Shown here piece by piece: positions 1-6,216 of a DNA stretch of 9,082 nt. The notes under the pieces were generated by a model, which worked only from the letters and a program-made list of their open reading frames with translations, was not told where the DNA came from and made no database searches. The stretch is taken from the NCBI GenBank assembly GCA_964614215.1, contig CAZTKP010000111.1, positions 1 through 9,082 on the forward strand, read 5' to 3'. Source of the DNA: CAZTKP01 sp964614215 (GTDB lineage Bacteria; UBP6; UBA1177). The translations under genes were made by a program, and so were the position numbers. Positions within the stretch are counted from its first letter, which is position 1; every line of letters starts with the position of its first letter.

Positions 1-40
1 AATTAATTCAAGCCCTTAACACATTTACCTCTAATTCGGG

Positions 41-91
41 TTGACAAGTCCGATTTAAATTCGGATAATGGAGTCGGAATTAAGTTTTTTG
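41..91 (+). promoter_or_regulatory. Promoter and operator module of the iron-sulfur protein gene (copy 1 of 2)
   Basis: A sigma70-type promoter is visible: TTGACA at 41-46, a 17-bp spacer and GATAAT at 64-69, which places the transcription start near base 76. The 51 bases from 41 to 91 match 7653-7703, upstream of hcp, at 48 positions; the differences are at 47, 57 and 72. Identity runs past the -10 box through the start region (GGAATTAAG followed by six T), so more than the core promoter is conserved. The leader to the ATG at 108 would be about 30 nt and carries a strong AGGAGG at 97-102. Co-regulation with hcp is inferred from this match. Confidence 0.85.
49..65. promoter_or_regulatory. Spacer palindrome, predicted operator
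   Basis: TCCGATTTAAATTCGGA is an imperfect 17-bp inverted repeat with perfect 5-bp arms (TCCGA/TCGGA, seven bases between) and 7 of 8 paired positions. It occupies most of the spacer and its last two bases are the first two of the -10 hexamer, so a bound protein would either block RNA polymerase or remodel the spacer. A third half-site, TCGGA at 74-78, lies 13 bp downstream in direct orientation over the predicted start. A fourth, weaker TTCGG lies at 35-39 and has no counterpart in the hcp copy. I cannot match the motif to a specific known regulator. Confidence 0.65.
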
Positions 92-107
92 CTAACAGGA
101 GGAGAAG

Positions 108-959
108 ATGAAAAGAAAGATAATAAAGATCGATGAAGAAAAATGTAACGGCTGCGGACTTTGTGTTCCTGACTGTGCTGAGGGTGCTTTACAGATAGTT
201 GACGGAAAGGCCCGCTTAATTTCCGACCTTTTCTGCGACGGTCTTGGGGCCTGTCTTGGAAGTTGTCCTGAAGGTGCTATCGAAGTTGAAGAACGTGAAG
301 CAGAGGCCTATGACGAAAGAAGAGTTATGGCAGAAAATATCGTTCCGGCTGGGATTAACACTATCAGAGTTCATCTTGAACATCTTAAAAGTCACGGTGC
401 TGAAGATCTTTTAAAGGAAGCTCTTGATTATCTTGAAGAGATCGGTCTTGAAAATCCAATGAAAGATTATGAAGAGAAACCTTCAGGCGGATGCGGTGGC
501 GGATGTCCCGGATCAATGGCTCAAATCTTCGAGAAAAAAGAAGAAAAGACAAAACCGGCGATTACACCTGCAGTTTCTCCAAACGCCCCTCTTCAAAGCC
601 AACTTGGACACTGGCCTGTTCAGATCCATCTTCTTTCTCCTTTTGCTCCGTTTCTTAAAAACGCGGATCTTGTTGTGATCGCGGATTGTGTTGCTTATGC
701 TTATGCAAATACTCATGATGAATTTATTAAGGGAAAAGCTGTTGCGATCGGATGTCCGAAACTTGATGATGTTAATGCCTATGTTGAAAAATTTGCAGCT
801 ATAATTAAAAGCTGCAACCTCAAAAGCATAAAGATAGTAAGAATGGAAGTCCCCTGCTGCAACGGAATAGTTGAAGTTATAAAGCAAGCGATGAAAAAAG
901 CTGACGAAATTGTACCTTTTTCTGTAGAAGTAATTTCCATATCAGGTGAAAAATTATAA
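108..959 (+). CDS. Hcp-associated ferredoxin-like iron-sulfur protein with C-terminal Cys domain
   Basis: Predicted cytoplasmic redox protein of 283 aa with no signal peptide or membrane segment. The N-terminus is a ferredoxin-like domain: C13-x2-C16-x2-C19-x3-C23 is a complete [4Fe-4S] motif. The second motif is C43-x5-C49-x3-C53-P, which lacks the usual cysteine between C43 and C49. A helical linker (about 85-120) leads to a Gly/Cys patch, GGCGGGCPGS, at 127-136. The C-terminal domain (about 162-283) begins QLGHWPVQ and has scattered cysteines (C194, C216 in GCPKLDD, and C250-C251 in VPCCNG) that could bind a further cluster. From family knowledge, proteins of this build occur next to hcp in Desulfovibrio and other anaerobes (the frdx-type gene) and are thought to pass electrons to Hcp. 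The shared promoter with hcp at 7653 supports this, but the partnership is inference. The start is set by AGGAGG at 97-102. The cupin gene follows after 13 nt. Confidence 0.85.
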   Translation: MKRKIIKIDEEKCNGCGLCVPDCAEGALQIVDGKARLISDLFCDGLGACLGSCPEGAIEVEEREAEAYDERRVMAENIVPAGINTIRVHLEHLKSHGAEDLLKEALDYLEEIGLENPMKDYEEKPSGGCGGGCPGSMAQIFEKKEEKTKPAITPAVSPNAPLQSQLGHWPVQIHLLSPFAPFLKNADLVVIADCVAYAYANTHDEFIKGKAVAIGCPKLDDVNAYVEKFAAIIKSCNLKSIKIVRMEVPCCNGIVEVIKQAMKKADEIVPFSVEVISISGEKL

Positions 960-960
960 A

Positions 961-965
961 AGGAG
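961..965 (+). promoter_or_regulatory. Ribosome binding site fixing the cupin start
   Basis: AGGAG lies 7 nt upstream of the ATG at 973. An in-frame ATG at 946 would overlap the preceding gene, add nine residues unlike a cupin N-terminus, and has no comparable Shine-Dalgarno sequence. The 973 start is therefore preferred. Confidence 0.8.
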
Positions 966-972
966 ATTTAGC

Positions 973-1317
973 ATGATCGTAACAAGAAAACTTTCAGAAA
1001 CTTCAATTATGAAAACCGCTCACAATGTTGATGCACGAAATCTTTACAGCACTCCCGACGCTATGGTTACCATCATAACCTTAAAGCCGGGACAATCTTT
1101 AAAAAGGCACATCACACCGGTTGATGTCGCGTTTTATGTTATTAAAGGATCAGGCATCGTTGAGATCGGTGATGAAAGAGAAGCTGTTGAAGAAGGAACC
1201 CTCGTTGAAAGTCCCAAAGACATCCTTCACTGCTGGTACAACGAAAGCAACACTGAGCTTGCTTTCATGGTAATAAAAGCCCCAAGACCTGAAAAAAAGA
1301 CAGTTTTTGTATCCTGA
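973..1317 (+). CDS. Small single-domain cupin protein
   Basis: A 114-aa protein forming one cupin beta-barrel, probably cytoplasmic. Cupin motif 1 is recognisable at G40-x5-H46-ITPVD-x7-G59 and motif 2 at G75-x5-P81-x4-H86-x3-N90. His46 and His86 are kept. The second motif-1 histidine is Thr48, and the usual glutamate is absent, with Asp51 nearby, so metal binding would be non-canonical or absent. The HxTPVD version of motif 1 is typical of a subgroup of uncharacterised small cupins in anaerobes, and the substrate is unknown. It follows the iron-sulfur protein gene by 13 nt and is most likely co-transcribed from the promoter at 41, which places it in the same predicted regulon as hcp. No convincing terminator follows it before the tetR promoter. 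The fold is secure and the role is not. Confidence 0.85.
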   Translation: MIVTRKLSETSIMKTAHNVDARNLYSTPDAMVTIITLKPGQSLKRHITPVDVAFYVIKGSGIVEIGDEREAVEEGTLVESPKDILHCWYNESNTELAFMVIKAPRPEKKTVFVS

Positions 1318-1359
1318 TCGATCTAATCTGAAAATCAAAAAAAAATAATCTTTCAACTC

Positions 1360-1387
1360 TTGACATTTAAATTTCAGCAGCTATATT
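1360..1387 (+). promoter_or_regulatory. Promoter of the tetR-RND operon
   Basis: TTGACA at 1360-1365 and TATATT at 1382-1387 are separated by 16 bp, a good sigma70-type promoter with a start near 1394. It shares TTGACA and an AT-rich TTTAAATT stretch with the promoters at 41 and 7653 but has no TCCGA/TCGGA elements. The efflux operon therefore appears to be under separate control. Confidence 0.7.
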
Positions 1388-1414
1388 AGTAAGTGAGCGT
1401 TTATTTACTTGCTA
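1387..1414. promoter_or_regulatory. Probable TetR operator overlapping the start of transcription
   Basis: An imperfect 28-bp palindrome is centred between 1400 and 1401. The left arm TAGTAAGTGA (1387-1396) pairs with the right arm TTTACTTGCTA, giving matches at 8 of 14 half-site positions, including the block AAGT/ACTT at 1391-1394 and 1407-1410. It begins at the last base of the -10 box and covers the predicted start, where a TetR-family repressor would block its own operon. The size is typical for the family. That this TetR binds here is inference. Confidence 0.6.
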
Positions 1415-1419
1415 GGGAG
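1414..1419 (+). promoter_or_regulatory. Ribosome binding site fixing the tetR start
   Basis: AGGGAG lies 6 nt upstream of the ATG at 1426. An in-frame GTG at 1393 is also possible, but it falls inside the palindrome at the predicted transcription start and would leave no leader, so 1426 is the better start. Confidence 0.75.
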
Positions 1420-1425
1420 TGCATC

Positions 1426-2019
1426 ATGAGACAAAGAAAAACGGCAGATGAAAGAAAAGAACAGATCGCAACAATTACTCTTGGCATAATCGTTAAGGAA
1501 GGTATCGACAAATTCACTACGTCTGAAATTGCAAAGCAGGCTAAGATATCAGAAGGAGCAATTTTCAGGCATTTCAACACGAAATCCGATATAATTCTCT
1601 ATATTATCAAGTCAATTGAAAAGAAATTCGTTGAAGGCCGTGAGAATTTCATCGGCGATCCTCTTGATCGTCTTGGTCAGTTCTTTCAAAAAAGAATTAA
1701 TGTTCTCTTCAAAAACCGCAATGCAATGAATGTATTCTTTTCCGATCAATTTTCAAAAATTGCAGGCGTTGAAGGAGTTGAGATCATAAAAAATATGCGG
1801 GCCGAATCCATTAAATTTGTTCACTCTTCTTTAAACAGCGCATTAAAAGAGGGACTTTTGAAAAAAGATCTGAACCCTGATGACCTGACAGTTCTCATTC
1901 TCGGATCCATTTTGAGTATTTATAACAGCCATCTTTACTGCTCTGTTTTTAACGAAAAAGAGATGATGAAAATTTCCGACGGAATGTGGAAAACCTGGGA
2001 AAAATTAATAAGGAGTTAA
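1426..2019 (+). CDS. TetR/AcrR-family repressor of the efflux operon
   Basis: A 197-aa DNA-binding protein of normal length for the family. The N-terminal TetR helix-turn-helix spans roughly residues 12-58. The signature TTSEIAKQAKISEGAIFRHF at 31-50 leads into NTKSDIILYII, the usual end of the DNA-binding domain. Residues 60-197 form a divergent helical ligand-binding and dimerisation domain with no recognisable ligand signature. It is the first gene of a four-gene operon encoding a tripartite pump, and its promoter overlaps a palindrome at 1387-1414. It is therefore probably a local autorepressor released by a pump substrate. The coding end overlaps the ribosome binding site of the next gene, and the gap is 2 nt, which implies a common transcript. 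The inducer cannot be read from the sequence. Confidence 0.92.
   Translation: MRQRKTADERKEQIATITLGIIVKEGIDKFTTSEIAKQAKISEGAIFRHFNTKSDIILYIIKSIEKKFVEGRENFIGDPLDRLGQFFQKRINVLFKNRNAMNVFFSDQFSKIAGVEGVEIIKNMRAESIKFVHSSLNSALKEGLLKKDLNPDDLTVLILGSILSIYNSHLYCSVFNEKEMMKISDGMWKTWEKLIRS
2011..2015 (+). promoter_or_regulatory. Ribosome binding site fixing the adaptor start
   Basis: AGGAG inside the last codons of tetR lies 6 nt upstream of the ATG at 2022. The upstream in-frame ATG at 1986 would place twelve extra, mostly polar residues before the signal peptide and overlap tetR by 34 nt, so it is rejected. Confidence 0.8.
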
Positions 2020-2021
2020 CT

Positions 2022-3125
2022 ATGAGAAATAAGAAAAACAACACAACATCAGCATTAATTTATCTTTTTCTGCTGTCAGCTCTTGTTTTCCCGTCCTGTA
2101 GTGGAGAAAAAACTGAAATTGTAAGAGAAACTCCGGTAGCCGTTGAAATAACCAATGTCCGCAAAGGTGATATGTCTGAAAGTGTAAGGTATGTTGGAAC
2201 GATTCACTCTGAAAATGAGATACGGATCCTTGCAAGGATAAACGGAAATGTATCAGTACTACAATTTAAAGAAGGAGAAAGGGCCAAAAAAGGTTCCATT
2301 CTTTCAAGAATAAGTGCCCCCGAAACAAACGCAAGAATATCAAAAATGAAAAAAGAGATCGTAAAAGCACAGAATGAATCCGATTTTATCTGCGAACAGG
2401 CAAATGTTGATGAAAGACTTTTGGCAAAAAATGCTGTTCCTACAATAAAGGCCGATACCAGCAAAAAGAATTGTGAAAGCAGTCGCCTTACTCTGAATTC
2501 AGCAACTTCATCACTTAATGAACTTGAAATCATGAATTCAAAAACTGTCGAAAGAGCCCCTTTTAACGGAACTGTTTTAAAGTGGTTTGCCAATCCGGGA
2601 GAAAACATTATGCCTGGATTTCCAATTCTACTTTTTGGGGACGAATCTTATATTGTGAAAATTTCTGTTCACGAAAAAGACATTGCTAAAGGAATAAAAA
2701 AAGGTTTAAAAGTTATTTTAACAGATCAGGAAAATAAAAACTTTGAGGCTGAGGTATCTTTTATTTCACCAATATCAACAGGTCCCGGAAGAATGCTTAC
2801 AGTTCATATTCCAGTAGCTGAAAAACAACGTAAAAACTTTTCTCACGGACAGTCAGTTGACGTCAGTTTTTTAATTTCAGAAAAAAAGAATGTGTTTCAA
2901 GTACCACAGAATTCAATCCTTAAAGAAGATAGTGGCGAATACGTGTTCCTATTTAAAAATGAAAAGATCGAAAAAATGAAAGTGATCTCAGGAATCACTG
3001 AAAAAGGATGGGTGACAATTGATGTTGACATTCCAAAAAACAGCAAAGTTGTTGTAGGAAACCTTGAAGCATTAAGTAACGGTATGACTGTCTATCCTGT
3101 TTTTTCAGAAGGGAAAAAATCATGA
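2022..3125 (+). CDS. RND efflux periplasmic adaptor (membrane fusion protein), probable lipoprotein
   Basis: A 367-aa HlyD/AcrA-type adaptor that bridges the inner-membrane pump and the outer-membrane channel. The N-terminus is basic (RNKKNN), followed by a hydrophobic stretch (about 11-23) and Cys26 in the sequence VFPSC. This looks like a lipoprotein signal, but Phe at -3 and Pro at -2 are poor lipobox residues, so lipidation is uncertain. Domain order is typical: barrel-sandwich halves at about 62-100 (with GNVSVLQFKEGERAKKG) and 176-208 (APFNGTVLKWFANPGENI), an alpha-helical hairpin between them (about 101-172), a beta-barrel (about 209-285), and a membrane-proximal domain with VPQNSIL at about 294-300. 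The stop overlaps the pump start as ATGA, which suggests translational coupling. RND specificity for this adaptor follows from the neighbour. Confidence 0.93.
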   Translation: MRNKKNNTTSALIYLFLLSALVFPSCSGEKTEIVRETPVAVEITNVRKGDMSESVRYVGTIHSENEIRILARINGNVSVLQFKEGERAKKGSILSRISAPETNARISKMKKEIVKAQNESDFICEQANVDERLLAKNAVPTIKADTSKKNCESSRLTLNSATSSLNELEIMNSKTVERAPFNGTVLKWFANPGENIMPGFPILLFGDESYIVKISVHEKDIAKGIKKGLKVILTDQENKNFEAEVSFISPISTGPGRMLTVHIPVAEKQRKNFSHGQSVDVSFLISEKKNVFQVPQNSILKEDSGEYVFLFKNEKIEKMKVISGITEKGWVTIDVDIPKNSKVVVGNLEALSNGMTVYPVFSEGKKS

Positions 3126-6100
3126 AATTTACAGAAAATCTCATAAAAAACAAGTACATAGTCTGGGCACTTGTCATCGCTGCCGTAATTTTCGGAATAC
3201 AGGCTTACTTTTCAATTCCGATGCAGCTTTTTCCTGATACGGCGCCTCCGCTGATCAATGTCATAACAGCCTATCCCGGAGCCGGGGCAGAAGATGTCAG
3301 TGAAACTCTGAGCCGGAAACTGGAAGAGGAGTTTGCATCACTTGACGGAGTTGTCAAAACAAAAACGACTTCTCAGGACAATCTTTCAATAATTTCAGTT
3401 GAATTTGATTATGAAAGGGATGTCGATCTTGCCGCAGTTGATGTTCAGAATTCGATCTCAAGAATAAAAAGCTCTCTTCCTTCAGGGATCATTGATCCTC
3501 AGGTTCTAAAATTCTCAACCTCTGATAAACCTGTTGCCACTATTGGAATAAAGGCAGATGACCTTATCAGGGCACGAAAAATAACTGAAGATGTCTTTGC
3601 TCCGGCTTTTCAGAGAATTGAAGGAGTTGCGGCTGTTGATGTTTTCGGCGGGAATAAACCTGCTTTAATTATCGAACTGAAAAGAAGAGATGTCGAGGCA
3701 TACAGAATTCCATTCATGAAAGTCGTCAGTTCAGTAAGAGAGTTCAACTATTCAATGCCTGCGGGACAGCTCAGAACAGAGACCACTCAGACAATGTTCC
3801 GTCTTGAAAGCAGAGCTGAGAATATAGAAGATATAAAAAACATTCCTATTTCTCTTCCAAATGGTCATCGGATACTGCTTGGTGAAATTGCTCAGATCAA
3901 AAAGGGATCACTTGACGATGATGCCCGCTTCTCAGTAGATGGAAAAGAAGCGATCGCTATCCAGATATTCAAAACTTACAAGGCAAATACTGTTGAAGTT
4001 GTGAACAAAGCTCTTGAAAAAGCGAAAGAACTTGACGATACATATTCTGCCTACAGTTTTAAGATCGGAGAAGAAAGTGCCACATTTACTGAAGTATCTG
4101 TCAACAATCTGCTTTCAAATGTCTGGCAGGCTTTGTTGTTTGCCTCCATTATTGTGTTTCTTTTCCTTGGAAGAATACGAAGTTCACTTGTTTCTATCGC
4201 TTCAATGCCTCTTTCATTCGGACTGACCTTTGTTTTGATGAAACTATTTAATGTCGAGTTCAATATGGTGACACTTTCCGCCATAATTCTCGCTGTAGGG
4301 ATGGTAGTTGACTCATCAATTGTAATTCTTGAAAACATCACCAGAAGAATGATGGAGGAAGGTGAATCTCCCGAAAAAGCCGCGATTAACGGAACCGCCG
4401 AAGTCGGACTTGCTGTTTTAGCCGGTGTGGCAACTACTCTATCTGTTCTTTTTCCTCTTCTTTTTCTTGAAGGTTTCACAGGCAAAACTTTCGGACCTCT
4501 TGCCCTTACTCTGATATTCGCGTTTTCTTCCTCAATTGCAGTTGCATTTGTGCTGGTTCCGGTCTTAACGATTTATACATCAGGAAAAAGCAGAATAGAT
4601 ACAGTTGGTGAAAAAGTGGCAAAACCCTTTATAACAGCCATGGACATGTTAAGAAATTTCTACACAAAAGTGCTTGAAAAAGCTTTAGCACACAGAGCTT
4701 TGACCCTTTCTGCCGTTTTTGTTCTCTTTATTGTCTCCATACTTGGGTTACGCAGTCTGGGGATGGAGACTCTACCGAAAATGGACGGTGGAAGCTTTTT
4801 TATTTCACTTCAGACACCTTCGGGAACATCTCTTGAAGAAACAACAAAAGTGATCAGAAAGATAGAATCGTTTATCAAAGATATGCCTGAAATAGAGAAG
4901 ATCCAGTCACAAGCCGGGTTTGAACAGGGAATGAGATCGATCTCCTCATTTGGCGTTCAGGGACCCACTCAGGGAAATATAACCGTGACTCTGTCTCCAA
5001 GAAATAAAAGAGACCGGAGTATCTGGGAAATTCAATCTGATGTAAGAAGTATAATAAGAAAAATTCCCGGACTTGTCGCATCAACTGTCAGAGAGATCGG
5101 AAACACTGCAAACGCAACGACTTCCGCTCCGATCGCTGCTGTAATAACAGGTGAGAGTTCTGAGGTTCTTAACCTGATCGGGAACGAAGTTGTTGAAAAA
5201 CTGTCGCAGGTACCCAATGTTGTTGAACCGGTAAGAAACTGGGATTTTGATCATAAAAGCATTGCCGTCAACGTTGACGATCTGAAAGCATCGGAACTCG
5301 GGATTTCTCCAAGAACTGTTGCACAAACGATGAATATGGGATCAAACGGTGTTTTTGCAGGTGAATTTTTCGGATATTCCGGAAACCCTGACCCTGTACT
5401 TATAAGATACGGCAAAGCAGACAGTTTAGAACTTGATGACATTCTCGGATATCCGCTTTTCACACCAAATTCTCCCCACATAATCCCGTTAAGAGCTGTC
5501 GCCCGGATCGAAGAAAGAATGGGACAGGGAGTTTTCACAAGAGAAAACCTTATCTCAACACTTGAAGTTTCTGCGTTTTCTGAAGGAAAAGCTCTGAGTT
5601 TTGTAATAAATGACGTTGAGAAAGTTTTGTCTGAAATAAAACTTCCTAAGGGCTATGGAATTACTCTGACCGGAGAAAAGAGCGACCTCGGAGAATCAAA
5701 GAAAGAACTTATCGGAGCTTTTATTATTGCCATTATAGCAGTTTATCTTCTTCTAGTTGCGCAGCTCAGATCTTTCATCCAACCGATTACAATTATGACA
5801 AGTATCCCCTTAAGTCTGATCGGTGTCTTTTTAGCACTTTTCATTGCAGGAAAATATATTTCAATGCCGGTTATGGTGGGACTGATCCTTCTTGTCGGAA
5901 TTGTTGTCAACAACGCTATTATTCTGATAGAGTTTATAAACCAGGAAAGAGCCAGAGGCGTTGAAAGAAAAAAAGCTTTAATAAACGCTGTCACCTTAAG
6001 ATTCAGACCTATTATGATGACATCGTTTTCAACTATCGTGGGAATGATCCCTCTTTCTTTAGAACTTGCACTGGGGTCAGAAAGGTTTTCTCCTCTTGCA

Positions 6101-6214
6101 ACGGCAATTATTGGAGGAATGACAGCTGCAACATTTCTAACGATGATAGTTGTACCTGTCTTTTACGATGTTTTTGATTCTTTAAGTGAGAAAATATCAA
6201 GGATTGGAGCATAA
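3122..6214 (+). CDS. RND-family inner-membrane efflux transporter (AcrB/MdtB-like)
   Basis: A 1030-aa proton-driven pump of full family length. TM1 is at about 12-30, followed by the first porter region with AYPGAGAEDVSETLSRKLEE. TM2-TM6 lie at about 335-490, TM7 at about 528-548, and TM8-TM12 at about 863-1020, giving the duplicated 6+6 layout with two large periplasmic loops. In TM4 the proton-relay motif reads VVDSSIVILEN: Asp397 matches AcrB Asp407, but the adjacent acidic residue is Ser. In TM10 the AcrB Lys940 position is Asn930 (VVNNAIILIEF). The RFRPIMMTS motif that carries the conserved TM11 arginine region is present at about 960-968. A single acidic residue in TM4 also occurs in some RND pumps, such as heavy-metal types, but the loop sequences read as a hydrophobe/amphiphile exporter. 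The substrate is unknown. It starts within the adaptor stop codon and ends 2 nt before the channel gene. Confidence 0.95.
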   Translation: MKFTENLIKNKYIVWALVIAAVIFGIQAYFSIPMQLFPDTAPPLINVITAYPGAGAEDVSETLSRKLEEEFASLDGVVKTKTTSQDNLSIISVEFDYERDVDLAAVDVQNSISRIKSSLPSGIIDPQVLKFSTSDKPVATIGIKADDLIRARKITEDVFAPAFQRIEGVAAVDVFGGNKPALIIELKRRDVEAYRIPFMKVVSSVREFNYSMPAGQLRTETTQTMFRLESRAENIEDIKNIPISLPNGHRILLGEIAQIKKGSLDDDARFSVDGKEAIAIQIFKTYKANTVEVVNKALEKAKELDDTYSAYSFKIGEESATFTEVSVNNLLSNVWQALLFASIIVFLFLGRIRSSLVSIASMPLSFGLTFVLMKLFNVEFNMVTLSAIILAVGMVVDSSIVILENITRRMMEEGESPEKAAINGTAEVGLAVLAGVATTLSVLFPLLFLEGFTGKTFGPLALTLIFAFSSSIAVAFVLVPVLTIYTSGKSRIDTVGEKVAKPFITAMDMLRNFYTKVLEKALAHRALTLSAVFVLFIVSILGLRSLGMETLPKMDGGSFFISLQTPSGTSLEETTKVIRKIESFIKDMPEIEKIQSQAGFEQGMRSISSFGVQGPTQGNITVTLSPRNKRDRSIWEIQSDVRSIIRKIPGLVASTVREIGNTANATTSAPIAAVITGESSEVLNLIGNEVVEKLSQVPNVVEPVRNWDFDHKSIAVNVDDLKASELGISPRTVAQTMNMGSNGVFAGEFFGYSGNPDPVLIRYGKADSLELDDILGYPLFTPNSPHIIPLRAVARIEERMGQGVFTRENLISTLEVSAFSEGKALSFVINDVEKVLSEIKLPKGYGITLTGEKSDLGESKKELIGAFIIAIIAVYLLLVAQLRSFIQPITIMTSIPLSLIGVFLALFIAGKYISMPVMVGLILLVGIVVNNAIILIEFINQERARGVERKKALINAVTLRFRPIMMTSFSTIVGMIPLSLELALGSERFSPLATAIIGGMTAATFLTMIVVPVFYDVFDSLSEKISRIGA

Positions 6215-6216
6215 AA

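Noticed and set aside
1..40. Additional gene or regulatory site at the left edge
   Set aside because: It is too short to hold a gene and shows no open frame of note. Only a weak TTCGG at 35-39 resembles the operator half-site, and the hcp copy lacks it.
1316..1355. Possible terminator after the cupin gene: GATCGATC at 1316-1323 followed by an A-rich run
   Set aside because: GATCGATC is only a short self-complementary word, and the run downstream on the coding strand is A, not T. No stable GC stem precedes a T tract, so read-through into the efflux operon cannot be excluded.
1360..1390. tetR promoter as a third member of the Hcp-type promoter family
   Set aside because: It shares TTGACA and TTTAAATT, but its spacer is 16 bp and it contains neither TCCGA nor TCGGA.
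4051..4485. A 144-codon open frame on the - strand
   Set aside because: It is antisense to the RND pump's transmembrane region. Its hydrophobic, Ser/Thr-rich translation is the usual reflection of membrane-segment codons.
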